Made by a program: the position numbers and the translations under genes
Virus record (IMG/VR): IMGVR_UViG_3300008050_000037
Coordinates: 1 to 64,000 of that record
From: a virus
Length of the DNA stretch: 64,000 nt
Strand: one strand, 5' to 3'
The notes under the pieces: generated by a model
The model's database searches: none
What the model was told of the DNA's origin: nothing
The model's input: only the letters and a program-made list of their open reading frames with translations
Shown here: positions 7,072-13,198 of the stretch, in pieces
Layout: every line of letters starts with the position of its first letter
Numbering within the stretch: the first letter of the stretch is position 1

Positions 7072-7083
7072 AACTATAGGAAC
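7072..7083 (-). promoter_or_regulatory. Promoter-like GTTCCTATAGTT motif (copy 5)
   Basis: Exact minus-strand GTTCCTATAGTT, about 20 bases before the Ile tRNA 5' end and just after the last gene of the MKVGDLV array. Confidence 0.6.
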
Positions 7084-7096
7084 CAAAAGATCCTGG

Positions 7097-7279
7097 TCAA
7101 GACTCAGAAATAAGAAGTAGTGTTTCTTCTCGTCGACTGTGCTCTTCGCCTTCAAGTATATATAATCTAACAGATTTTCCATCTCGTTCGCTTTCAATGA
7201 CCTCTACAATCATTTTGGCCGGATAGATTTCTTTGTAGTTTGAATAGCTTGAAGGTATTACTAAATCACCGACTTTCAC
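7097..7279 (-). CDS. MKVGDLV-family protein 1
   Basis: 60 residues from a GTG start inside the end of the previous gene. The N-terminal signature is followed by a short loop (SSYSNYKEIYP) and a MIVEVIES strand. The usual V-x-W strand is replaced by VRLYILEGE. This is the last member of the array in transcription order. Confidence 0.7.
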   Translation of the reverse strand: MKVGDLVIPSSYSNYKEIYPAKMIVEVIESERDGKSVRLYILEGEEHSRREETLLLISES

Positions 7280-7466
7280 TGATCAGCTCCAGCTCTTCGA
7301 CGCGGAATACGCACCTGCCGCCAGTGCTAGTCAGCATTACCTCTACGCGGTGGATCCAGTTAGCGGGTGATGGTTGGAAGATGTTTGTCACCAGTCCCTT
7401 AGTACGACCGTAGTTTCCTATTGTGGAATATGCTTCGCTCGCCATAACCAAATCACCGACTTTCAC
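7266..7466 (-). CDS. MKVGDLV-family protein 2
   Basis: 66 residues with a GTG start. Signature, then GLVTNIF and a VEVMLTS strand; it ends ELELISESR, whose last codons are the start region of protein 1. The overlap with its neighbours is 14 bases on both sides. Confidence 0.75.
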   Translation of the reverse strand: MKVGDLVMASEAYSTIGNYGRTKGLVTNIFQPSPANWIHRVEVMLTSTGGRCVFRVEELELISESR

Positions 7467-7641
7467 TGAAATACTCCTTTAAGACTTCTTCCATCGCATC
7501 GTGGACTCGCCTCTCAAGATCGATAGCTCGTAGCTTGTCCAAATCTAAGTCGAATGGAATATCTACTCGGCACTCAACAACACTTGGTCCGATTGAAATA
7601 TGGTAGTGTGCGCCAGGAGTCTGGCATTTATGTTCCCTCAC
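7453..7641 (-). CDS. Non-family protein embedded in the array
   Basis: 62 residues from GTG (MREHKCQTPGAHYHISIGPS). It lacks the MKVGDLV signature. A beta-like first half is followed by a helical half (LDKLRAIDLERRVHDAMEEVL). It still ends SESR because its stop lies in the start region of the next gene, and it overlaps the gene before it. It is evidence that unrelated genes have been dropped into the chain. No function was recognised. Confidence 0.6.
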   Translation of the reverse strand: MREHKCQTPGAHYHISIGPSVVECRVDIPFDLDLDKLRAIDLERRVHDAMEEVLKEYFSESR

Positions 7642-7822
7642 CTACAACCTCGATAAACTTTTCGTCCATTGGACCTCCGTAATGGAAGTTCGCGGACGGG
7701 AGTGGGTGCAAGTCCCAGTAAGCTGTTCGTCCAACATAATCGTCATCCATCTTTGCCCTACCAAGAACAATATAGTAACCAACTTTCGCTGGTAAAACTT
7801 GTACTAGGTCACCCACTTTCAT
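7628..7822 (-). CDS. MKVGDLV-family protein 3
   Basis: 64 residues with the start set at the ATG at 7822, where MKVGDLV begins; a longer frame to 7846 would overlap the upstream gene more deeply. Signature, YYIVLGRAK strand, YWDLHPL; it ends EVVGEGT. Confidence 0.75.
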   Translation of the reverse strand: MKVGDLVQVLPAKVGYYIVLGRAKMDDDYVGRTAYWDLHPLPSANFHYGGPMDEKFIEVVGEGT

Positions 7823-7988
7823 TAACCAACACCATGCGAGGCTCAACCGTCCACACGGGATCCTCTCCTTCGATAGTCAAAGATTGAATCTTCCACCAAC
7901 GATTGCCAAACTTGCAGCCTCTATCTCTCTCGACCAAAATGTAATAACCATCTTTTTCAAGTAAAGTAACTAAATCACCCGCCTTCAT
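7809..7988 (-). CDS. MKAGDLV-family protein 4
   Basis: 59 residues, too short for a 60-residue cut-off. MKAGDLVTLLEKDGYYILVE, then RWWKIQSLTIEG; it ends LVNESG with the stop inside the next gene's start. A 17-base duplication of its own start lies directly upstream. Confidence 0.75.
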   Translation of the reverse strand: MKAGDLVTLLEKDGYYILVERDRGCKFGNRWWKIQSLTIEGEDPVWTVEPRMVLVNESG

Positions 7989-8005
7989 AAATCACCCGCC
8001 TTCAT
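7972..8005 (-). repeat. 17-bp tandem duplication of a gene start
   Basis: The word AAATCACCCGCCTTCAT (plus strand) occurs twice back to back at 7972-7988 and 7989-8005. On the minus strand the first copy makes a six-codon frame MKAGDL ending in TGA (TTATGA) that overlaps the real ATG of protein 4. It looks like a recent slip or duplication of the MK-GD start module. Confidence 0.85.
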
Positions 8006-8241
8006 TTTATATACATATACGTGATCATATCGTCGGCTTCTTCGATAATATCACCCGAAGGGAACCACTTAACTTCGTAAGATTCCTCTTCAAAATCACC
8101 GTCGGCCGATGGCACGCGGCGCAGAACTATTCCAACATTCCATTCGTATATTTCTGCTGCTGAATATCCAATACCACTGATCAGATTTTTCTTCTCGCTT
8201 GGAGAAAGTTTAACTAAATCGCCAACTTCAAACTTTGTCAC
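8002..8241 (-). CDS. MKVGDLV-family protein 5, long form
   Basis: 79 residues with the start set at GTG 8241 (MTKFEVGDLVKLSPSEKK), 8 bases after a GAGGTT site. It has a longer first loop with an SPSEKKNL helix, then NVGIVLRR and YEVKWFPSGD. It closely resembles the protein at 13532 (KFKVGDLVTLSSSERK, VRWFPSGE), so these two form a subfamily. Confidence 0.75.
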   Translation of the reverse strand: MTKFEVGDLVKLSPSEKKNLISGIGYSAAEIYEWNVGIVLRRVPSADGDFEEESYEVKWFPSGDIIEEADDMITYMYIK

Positions 8242-8434
8242 AAATAACCTCAACGCAATGCGATGGTGTCCAGGCTTCTTGTGGACCGTATTCGTCGGAA
8301 AACCAATAAATCCAAGCGCCTGGGCAGCTGCCTTCTCCATGTTCGATATCGTGCAAGTTTAAGACAATCCCTGTATGACCAACAAAATATGCACGGCCAG
8401 GGTTAGACCATCTTACTAAATCACCGACTTTCAC
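8228..8434 (-). CDS. MKVGDLV-family protein 6
   Basis: 68 residues with a GTG start that overlaps the upstream TAG (TAGTG). Signature, GHTGIVLNL, WIYWFSDEYG, and an end different from the ESR form (VEVICDKV) because the next gene starts differently. Confidence 0.78.
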   Translation of the reverse strand: MKVGDLVRWSNPGRAYFVGHTGIVLNLHDIEHGEGSCPGAWIYWFSDEYGPQEAWTPSHCVEVICDKV

Positions 8435-8637
8435 TATGGATTCCCCATAGTATTTTCGTCTTCTTCTGGTTCGGGCGTGTGTCTCAAGTCTTCGATACTG
8501 TGATATTCATTAAAGTTTCGATCGCCAAATCGCACAACGGCTTCCGGGGGACAGGTGTCGACGCGCATAACAAGTCCCGGCACAGCACAATCGTCACGAA
8601 TGTCATCGGCATGCCAGACCAAATCACCTACTTTCAC
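8434..8637 (-). CDS. MKVGDLV-family protein 7
   Basis: 67 residues with a GTG start. Signature, PGLVMRVD, AVVRFGDRN, then an acidic tail (EPEEDENTMGNP) instead of the usual ending. Confidence 0.75.
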   Translation of the reverse strand: MKVGDLVWHADDIRDDCAVPGLVMRVDTCPPEAVVRFGDRNFNEYHSIEDLRHTPEPEEDENTMGNP

Positions 8638-8801
8638 TTACAGCCCTCGCACCTACCTTTAAGATAGTCCGCGACTATATCACCAATGACATCCATCACG
8701 GCTTCAAAATCATCTTCATCGTCAAGGCAGCGCGACGAACATCTCTCAGCTAGAGCATCGCGTATAGAATCTTTAAGATTAAAAAAATCACCCGGCTTCA
8801 T
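8634..8801 (-). CDS. Small helical protein with MKPGD start
   Basis: 55 residues read by hand. It starts MKPGDFFNLKDSIRDALAER, keeping the family's first residues, but the rest is helical and acidic with four Cys (ERCSSRC and GRCEGC) instead of an SH3-like pattern. It may be a chimera in which the start module was joined to another gene. The cysteines could bind metal. Confidence 0.6.
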   Translation of the reverse strand: MKPGDFFNLKDSIRDALAERCSSRCLDDEDDFEAVMDVIGDIVADYLKGRCEGCK

Positions 8802-9006
8802 TTAGAACCTCCAGCCAACCAGCGAGCATACAATCTCGGCCCCCACCTTCTTCTGCTAAGTGTGCCGGTGAAACCCAACGAACCCACCAGCGATGTACAC
8901 GCCGCTTGTGTTGCCGGTATACAATGCCGATCGGGTAGTATTGCTCGCCTCCAATATCGTCTGGTCCCCAAGGGTCAGCACTTTTTACCAAGTTACCGAT
9001 TTTCAT
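8788..9006 (-). CDS. MKIGNLV-family protein 8
   Basis: 72 residues with the start set at ATG 9006 after a GGAG site. MKIGNLVKSADPWGPDD, PIGIVYRQH, WWVRWVSP; it ends LEVLNEAG inside the next gene's start. Confidence 0.78.
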   Translation of the reverse strand: MKIGNLVKSADPWGPDDIGGEQYYPIGIVYRQHKRRVHRWWVRWVSPAHLAEEGGGRDCMLAGWLEVLNEAG

Positions 9007-9188
9007 ATTTTCTCCAGCCATCTGTAACTGTTCCAAGATTCTTGTGGACAGCCCCTTGGAGGGTTACACCAGTATACGAAATATCCGCATCTGTCCTCCG
9101 CGATCGCGTTTAAGTCTACCTCAACTATAATCCCCAAGCCGCTGCGGTCAAGGGCATGCGTATTATTTACCAAGTCACCGACTTTCAT
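9003..9188 (-). CDS. MKVGDLV-family protein 9
   Basis: 61 residues. Signature, GLGIIVEVD, YFVYWCNPP, end YRWLEKI. Its TGA overlaps the next ATG (ATGA). Confidence 0.78.
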   Translation of the reverse strand: MKVGDLVNNTHALDRSGLGIIVEVDLNAIAEDRCGYFVYWCNPPRGCPQESWNSYRWLEKI

Positions 9189-9372
9189 CGAATGGTCTCA
9201 ACTCGTTGGGCATATAACCATAAACTGTACGTGGAGTGTCACCGCCGAAAAGAGACCAATGCACATCGATGAGTGTTATCCCATTGTGCTTTGACACCCT
9301 TACAACAATACCAGTCGACGTGCGCGTGTAGCCGGGTCGATCGCGATGGCGCACCAAATCACCGATTTTCAC
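9175..9372 (-). CDS. MKIGDLV-family protein 10
   Basis: 65 residues with a GTG start. Signature, STGIVVRVS, IDVHWSLFG; ends ELRPFDESR from the overlap with protein 9. Confidence 0.78.
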   Translation of the reverse strand: MKIGDLVRHRDRPGYTRTSTGIVVRVSKHNGITLIDVHWSLFGGDTPRTVYGYMPNELRPFDESR

Positions 9373-9541
9373 TTAACATCTCCAAAAGTTCGTGGTCGAG
9401 AGGATACAGCCCACTGTGTTCGGATTTGCCAAACCAGTGAATGATAGCCTGACCTCCCCACTTATCCTCGTCTATTTCTATAATGATGCCGACGTCTTTC
9501 GCGTGTGGGTGTATCCACTTAACCAGATCACCGACTTTCAT
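9359..9541 (-). CDS. MKVGDLV-family protein 11
   Basis: 60 residues. Signature, DVGIIIEID, AIIHWFGK; ends MLSENR because the next gene starts with an AAAATC codon pair rather than AAAGTC. Confidence 0.78.
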   Translation of the reverse strand: MKVGDLVKWIHPHAKDVGIIIEIDEDKWGGQAIIHWFGKSEHSGLYPLDHELLEMLSENR

Positions 9542-9722
9542 TGATAACCTCTATTTCGTTCTCAGTAAAAGGATAGGGACTAGACCAGCCTTGGTAAAGC
9601 ACTAAATAGTTAGTTGACCAAGCACCGGCAGGCACGTATTGCACATCTTTGATTCCAGTGATCACGCCGATTTTACCAGCGTTGTGATTTTTGGTAATAC
9701 GAACCAAGTCACCGACTTTCAT
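9528..9722 (-). CDS. MKVGDLV-family protein 12
   Basis: 64 residues with the start set at ATG 9722 behind GGAGGTTATCA; the longer frame is overlap with the upstream gene. Signature, KIGVITGIK, YLVLYQGW, ends IEVINESR. Confidence 0.78.
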   Translation of the reverse strand: MKVGDLVRITKNHNAGKIGVITGIKDVQYVPAGAWSTNYLVLYQGWSSPYPFTENEIEVINESR

Positions 9723-9912
9723 TGATAACCTCCAGTATACACAACTGATAATGACCAGCCGCCGTGTATTTGCAAGCCCACTCAACATAGGCAGAGCCCT
9801 GACAAGGCTGCGAAGGGTGCGGCGGCTCAGGTAAATCCTTAAAGCGCAATACAATACCGAAAGGGCCACTGACCCTGTGGCCTGTAAACTTTACCAAATC
9901 ACCGACTTTCAT
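9709..9912 (-). CDS. MKVGDLV-family protein 13
   Basis: 67 residues. Signature, GPFGIVLRF, AYVEWACKY, ends LEVINESR. It is preceded by the variant promoter-like motif at 9918 and a 31-base gap, so it heads the left half of the array. Confidence 0.8.
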   Translation of the reverse strand: MKVGDLVKFTGHRVSGPFGIVLRFKDLPEPPHPSQPCQGSAYVEWACKYTAAGHYQLCILEVINESR

Positions 9913-9917
9913 ACTAC

Positions 9918-9929
9918 AACCATAGAAAC
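9918..9929 (-). promoter_or_regulatory. Variant promoter-like motif GTTTCTATGGTT
   Basis: Minus-strand GTTTCTATGGTT differs from the main word at two positions. It sits about 6 bases from the ATG of protein 13, which is very close for a promoter of a normally led message, so this call is weaker. Confidence 0.35.
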
Positions 9930-9943
9930 CAAAAAATTAAAGT

Positions 9944-10165
9944 CTAGGCTTTTTGGATTATTGTTACTAAGCCTTCAGCCAAGGCATCTTCGCCAAGGTC
10001 ACAGACGTAGGAAATACTCGGCCACTTTATCTTCCACGAGGGCATCACACCATCTGGGTATTCCGCAAGTTCGCCGACTACGCCCACTTCATAGCCAGAA
10101 CCAACGGACACAACAAGGCCTATCTCACCGTCATGCGTATCTTGAACCAAATCACCGACCTTCAC
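9944..10165 (-). CDS. MKVGDLV-family protein 14
   Basis: 73 residues with the start set at GTG 10165, where VKVGDLV begins after GAGGTCATCA. Signature, EIGLVVSVG, WKIKWPSIS, with a longer C-terminus (GEDALAEGLVTIIQKA) and no overlap downstream. Confidence 0.75.
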   Translation of the reverse strand: MKVGDLVQDTHDGEIGLVVSVGSGYEVGVVGELAEYPDGVMPSWKIKWPSISYVCDLGEDALAEGLVTIIQKA

Positions 10166-10328
10166 TGATGACCTCAATATTCGCCTTGAAAGGGAGCGTG
10201 ACTTTCCCGTCGGGCCACAGTACCTCACACGCTTCACTACTATGTGACCATGCCTTTACGATAATCCCATAGACCTTTTCAATACCAGGGATGGGTACAG
10301 TGCGTCTTACCAAATCACCTACTTGCAT
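10152..10328 (-). CDS. MQVGDLV-family protein 15
   Basis: 58 residues read by hand. MQVGDLVRRTVPIPG, VYGIIVKAW, CEVLWPDGK, ends IEVISEGR inside the next start. GAGGTTATCA precedes its ATG. Confidence 0.78.
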   Translation of the reverse strand: MQVGDLVRRTVPIPGIEKVYGIIVKAWSHSSEACEVLWPDGKVTLPFKANIEVISEGR

Positions 10329-10521
10329 TGATAACCTCTATACTACTTCGGTACTCAGGCATTGCATATGACACCGCCCATCTTTCGTCTGTCCATTCTG
10401 AATCGTACTTGTTCCACAATACAACAGGGTCATTATCTTCATCGTAGTCTACAATCACGCCCACATATCCATCATTTCTTCGCGGACCGTGGACTGGTAT
10501 GACCAAATCACCGACTTGCAC
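10315..10521 (-). CDS. MQVGDLV-family protein 16
   Basis: 68 residues with the start set at GTG 10521 (signature QVGDLV); a TTG two codons earlier is possible. YVGVIVDYD, PVVLWNKYD, ends IEVINASR. Confidence 0.75.
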   Translation of the reverse strand: MQVGDLVIPVHGPRRNDGYVGVIVDYDEDNDPVVLWNKYDSEWTDERWAVSYAMPEYRSSIEVINASR

Positions 10522-10693
10522 TGACAAGCTCCAAGGCGTATTTGGCGCAGCTTCCCGGCTCGCGGTCTGGCATTGTCGACCACTTGACCCGGCATCGTCT
10601 GGCCTGAGCCTCTACCGAGATAATGATTCCAATACCATACATTTGCGGTGGTGCTACGGCTGGTCTCATCTTTACCAAATCACCGACTTTCAC
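10508..10693 (-). CDS. MKVGDLV-family protein 17
   Basis: 61 residues with the start at GTG 10693. KVGDLVKMRPAVAPP, GIGIIISVE, CRVKWSTMP, ends LELVSASR from the overlap. Confidence 0.75.
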   Translation of the reverse strand: MKVGDLVKMRPAVAPPQMYGIGIIISVEAQARRCRVKWSTMPDREPGSCAKYALELVSASR

Positions 10694-10835
10694 TGACAAT
10701 CTCCAGGCCAATAGTATAGTTGTCTGCATCTTCAACTGTGCCGTCATCGAGCCATCTTATCAATGTCTCGTAGGACTCGACACAGATGACGAGAGCAAGG
10801 TATCCGTTATGCTCTACCAAATCACCTACTTTCAT
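10680..10835 (-). CDS. MKVGDLV-family protein 18, shortest
   Basis: 51 residues with the start at ATG 10835. MKVGDLVEHNGYLALVICVE, TLIRWLDDG, ends LEIVSESR. The loops are minimal, so it shows the core of the fold. Confidence 0.75.
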   Translation of the reverse strand: MKVGDLVEHNGYLALVICVESYETLIRWLDDGTVEDADNYTIGLEIVSESR

Positions 10836-10998
10836 TAACAATCTCGCAGGCTTCTTTGACATATACCTTGGTGAACCACTCGATTCTTCCGTTAGGACAC
10901 AGTATACCATATGGTGTCCGACACGTATCGTCTTTAATCGTTACCAATAAGCCCATTTCAGAATACTCACTGTCTTTTATCAAATCACCGACTTTCAT
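10822..10998 (-). CDS. MKVGDLI-family protein 19
   Basis: 58 residues with the start at ATG 10998. MKVGDLIKDSEYSEMG, GLLVTIKDD, RIEWFTKV, ends CEIVNESR. Confidence 0.75.
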   Translation of the reverse strand: MKVGDLIKDSEYSEMGLLVTIKDDTCRTPYGILCPNGRIEWFTKVYVKEACEIVNESR

Positions 10999-11164
10999 AG
11001 TGATACTCCACATCGTCAGATTCTATTCCTTCGATTTCTCCATCGGACCACAAACATTCGAGCCAAAAGTTTTGTTTCAAGGGTCCGTGACCGGCAGGTA
11101 TACCTGAAACATCTAGAATGATAGCAAACTCGCCACCACACTTTATCAAATCACCGAGTTTCAT
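10985..11164 (-). CDS. MKLGDLI-family protein 20
   Basis: 59 residues with the start at ATG 11164. MKLGDLIKCGGEFAIILDVS, LECLWSDGE, ends EYHYESR. Its start codons give the embedded pyrophosphohydrolase its NETR ending. Confidence 0.75.
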   Translation of the reverse strand: MKLGDLIKCGGEFAIILDVSGIPAGHGPLKQNFWLECLWSDGEIEGIESDDVEYHYESR

Positions 11165-11456
11165 TAACTTTCTCCAAAATAATCCGGTCATAGAAAGCGC
11201 CTCGTTTTTCTCGCTTATCCACAGCAACACTTTCAACACCTTCCATTGAAAAATGGTGTAGTGTACAAAGAGCCCTCAAGACCTCAAATATATCAGCTGC
11301 CTCTTCGTAAGAAGGATTCTCGATAAACTCTTCAAGCTCCTCTTGCATTTTCTTACACAAAAAATCTTGGTATTCGTCTAAGCCAGCGATGTGATAAACA
11401 CACGTTTTCCCACCATCTTCAATAATCTTTGGGATGCCGTCTCTAACTAGCTTCAC
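11151..11456 (-). CDS. MazG-like nucleotide pyrophosphohydrolase
   Basis: 101 residues, GTG start. KLVRDGIPKII, then the all-alpha metal-binding pattern KMQEELEEF and YEEAADIFEVLRAL, then a C-terminal RGAFYDRIIL. This matches the short MazG-like family annotated as phosphoribosyl-ATP pyrophosphohydrolase-like, which hydrolyses (d)NTPs to monophosphates and pyrophosphate. It is inserted in the SH3-like array with the same 14-base overlaps (it ends LEKVNETR). In a phage it could clean or reshape the dNTP pool. Confidence 0.85.
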   Translation of the reverse strand: MKLVRDGIPKIIEDGGKTCVYHIAGLDEYQDFLCKKMQEELEEFIENPSYEEAADIFEVLRALCTLHHFSMEGVESVAVDKREKRGAFYDRIILEKVNETR

Positions 11457-11640
11457 TTATAACCTCCAACTCATATTCGCTCCACCATCCAATCTCTTTC
11501 TTCCAGTGAACCTCAAAAAATACTATACCATAGTCATCTTCATAGGCATCTAAAACAATACCATATTTACGCTCTTCAAAATCAGCACCAAGCACATTGG
11601 TGATGCCAGGACGTAATCGAACAACATCACCGACCTTCAC
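11443..11640 (-). CDS. MKVGDVV-family protein 21
   Basis: 65 residues with a GTG start. Signature MKVGDVVRLRPG, KYGIVLDAY, FEVHWKKEI, ends LEVISEAS. Confidence 0.78.
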   Translation of the reverse strand: MKVGDVVRLRPGITNVLGADFEERKYGIVLDAYEDDYGIVFFEVHWKKEIGWWSEYELEVISEAS

Positions 11641-11818
11641 TTACGACCTCCAAAAAATCGCAGCGGGCGAACAGTGTTGGCTTGTGGCAACCAGCCCACA
11701 AGATGTAGGGGCTCCAACCCCAGGATCCGCAGCGCATAACGAGGCCGATATCATCGGGTGTTCGACCATAAGTTTTGCATACTCCCGATTCAATCCTTAC
11801 TAAATCACCGATCTTCAT
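11627..11818 (-). CDS. MKIGDLV-family protein 22
   Basis: 63 residues with an ATG overlapping the upstream stop (ATGA). MKIGDLVRIESGVCK, DIGLVMRCG, YILWAGCHK, ends LEVVSEGR. Confidence 0.78.
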   Translation of the reverse strand: MKIGDLVRIESGVCKTYGRTPDDIGLVMRCGSWGWSPYILWAGCHKPTLFARCDFLEVVSEGR

Positions 11819-12042
11819 GCCCTGCTCATAATGTGAAACATATCGTCAGCGCTCACAAAATCTTCAGCGTTCCAGGGGTCTGTCAAAGTTTTGTTAGCAA
11901 CGCTCCAGACAATTTCAACCATAAGTCGATAATCATCGAAATATGTTCTTAGCACAATACCAATATCGCCATCGGAACACCCAATCATATCGCCGGTATT
12001 CGGATATCCTGGGCCGTTATTTACGTCCATAGATATATTCAT
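11815..12042 (-). CDS. Divergent SH3-like protein of the array
   Basis: 75 residues. An N-terminal extension (MNISMDVNNGPGYPN) precedes TGDMIGCSDGDIGIVLRTYF and VEIVWSVAN, so the core pattern is kept but the start module is not. A shorter start at the second Met is possible. It overlaps both neighbours. Confidence 0.7.
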   Translation of the reverse strand: MNISMDVNNGPGYPNTGDMIGCSDGDIGIVLRTYFDDYRLMVEIVWSVANKTLTDPWNAEDFVSADDMFHIMSRA

Positions 12043-12271
12043 CTTTTTGTTTCCGTGCCAATTGCTTGAATCTGTACTCAGCCTTCTGGGCTGAAGATCG
12101 ATCTTCGAAGACTGTCTGATAAATCAACTCAACAGGTCTTCTTGTCTTCGTATATTTCGCGCCTGTAGACAAAGCGTTGTGCTCTTTAAGGCGCCGGGTA
12201 ATATCCGTTGTTACACCTGTATAATAAGTACCATCGGCGCAAAGTAAAACATAAAGGTACCAGTTTTTCAT
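12017..12271 (-). CDS. GIY-YIG nuclease-domain protein (YhbQ-like)
   Basis: 84 residues. WYLYVLLCADGTYYTGVTTD corresponds to the GIY-YIG core, followed by the conserved Arg and helix (RRLKEHN), GAKYTKTRRPVELIY and KAEYRFKQLARKQK. This is the full-length small UPF0213/YhbQ-type domain, as in bacterial YhbQ and URI proteins. Such domains cut DNA; in phages they occur in homing or repair enzymes. No DNA-binding extension is present, so a stand-alone nuclease role is likely but unproven. Confidence 0.9.
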   Translation of the reverse strand: MKNWYLYVLLCADGTYYTGVTTDITRRLKEHNALSTGAKYTKTRRPVELIYQTVFEDRSSAQKAEYRFKQLARKQKDEYIYGRK

Positions 12272-12567
12272 ACAGCACTGATAACCTTAAACAAGGGAAA
12301 GCCACTTCGACTTTTGATAGCGACGAAGCACTCACCAATATTGTCCCTACGTTCGGCGAAAATGCGATCGCCTTCGGCATTATACATAGATGGGCGCGGG
12401 CCTGTGCCATCGAGCCAAAAAACTTTCACCATCTCTGTTTCCTTGAGATGGTCGAGCCATGTGTTTTTGGCAAAGCCCAAAACCAGTGCTCGATGAGTCG
12501 ATCCACCTGAGTTGAACCAAACCAAATCGCCCGTGTTGATATTCAAAACCCACCCTTGCCCCGCCAC
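12268..12567 (-). CDS. Long SH3-like protein heading the array
   Basis: 99 residues from a GTG at 12567, or about 92 from a TTG just before NINTGDLVWF. The core is NTGDLVWFNSGG, HRALVLGFA, VKVFWLDGTG, with a longer tail (SRSGFPLFKVISAV). It is a divergent member of the family. The start is uncertain. A perfect 14-bp palindrome lies 24 bases upstream. Confidence 0.65.
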   Translation of the reverse strand: MAGQGWVLNINTGDLVWFNSGGSTHRALVLGFAKNTWLDHLKETEMVKVFWLDGTGPRPSMYNAEGDRIFAERRDNIGECFVAIKSRSGFPLFKVISAV

Positions 12568-12590
12568 TTCTCTTGTGGCTCAACACACTT

Positions 12591-12604
12591 CTACATATAT
12601 GTAG
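12591..12604. promoter_or_regulatory. Perfect 14-bp palindrome, possible operator
   Basis: CTACATATATGTAG lies in the 101-base gap (12568-12668) ahead of the array's first gene. A second, imperfect AT-rich palindrome centred on GTAC lies near 12647. Nothing else is evident in the gap. A regulator-binding role is a guess from symmetry and position. Confidence 0.35.
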
Positions 12605-12668
12605 TCACAACTTATCTAGGATCAACAGTAAAAATTAATTTGTACAATTAAAATTCTATATGTCGGCC

Positions 12669-13001
12669 TCACACATAAGTTGTCCAGGCCGTGCGCATGC
12701 GTTTTCGCCACTTGATCGAGCCGTCCAGACACTTAATATAGATATAGTCCACGCCGTCGGCTTCGGGATCATATGCGTAATCTGGTGTGTCATCAGACAA
12801 AAATTCAGACTCGTCCGTTTCGGGAGAAAAAAGACGATAGCCTCCGTGCGTACCTGCGACTACGATATGGTCATATAGCTGCTCATGGGAACAAAATTTT
12901 ATTTGCTTCAACATATGATCGGGATATCCATCATAGTGACAGTAGACACCGATGTAATCTCCGTCTTCTTTTTCAAGAAACAAAGTGCTAGACGTACCCA
13001 T
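12669..13001 (-). CDS. Conserved phage protein of the MGT-S-T family
   Basis: 110 residues starting MGTSSTLFLEKEDGDYIGVY and continuing CHYDGYPDHML. The start MGT(R/S)ST plus YCHYDGYP is typical of a small family found in many phages and plasmids with no assigned function. It is acidic, with a basic C-terminus (KWRKRMRTAW). Placement between a coiled-coil gene and the array gives no clue to its role. Confidence 0.75.
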   Translation of the reverse strand: MGTSSTLFLEKEDGDYIGVYCHYDGYPDHMLKQIKFCSHEQLYDHIVVAGTHGGYRLFSPETDESEFLSDDTPDYAYDPEADGVDYIYIKCLDGSIKWRKRMRTAWTTYV

Positions 13002-13184
13002 TTAGGCCGCGCTCGTCGAATCTAGTTTTTCAGATATTTCAACCAGAAGCCTTCTGATATCGTCGATTCTCTTTTCTAGTTTTTCTTGTTTTTCGGTCTG
13101 AATAGCAGTTCTGAGAAGATAGAGTTGCTTCTTCGCTTCCGTTAGTTTGTCATCGACCGGATTTGGAACATAAATTCTAGGCAT
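13002..13184 (-). CDS. Small coiled-coil protein
   Basis: 60 residues with an AGGAGG ribosome site. After a short N-terminus (MPRIYVPNPVDD), the rest is one long charged heptad-like helix (LRTAIQTEKQEKLEKRIDDI). Its stop lies directly against the start of the next gene. It is likely to oligomerise; function unknown. Confidence 0.65.
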   Translation of the reverse strand: MPRIYVPNPVDDKLTEAKKQLYLLRTAIQTEKQEKLEKRIDDIRRLLVEISEKLDSTSAA

Positions 13185-13198
13185 CTTAAAGTGTCCTC

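Larger units (their letters stand above)
7097..12042 (-). repeat. Tandem array of MKVGDLV-family genes
   Basis: More than twenty small genes (51-79 residues) in one direction share an N-terminus M-K-(V/I/A/L)-G-D-(L/V)-(V/I), a central G-(I/L)-(I/V) strand, a V-x-W strand and an acidic C-terminus. The pattern suggests an SH3-like barrel. Most neighbours overlap by 14 bases: the next gene's start, (A/G)TGAAAGTCGGTGA, is read in the shifted frame as the last codons and TGA of the previous gene. Three or four unrelated small genes are embedded with the same overlap geometry. Paralogues outside the block lie at 13532 and perhaps 4810, 12268 and 20731. Confidence 0.85.
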
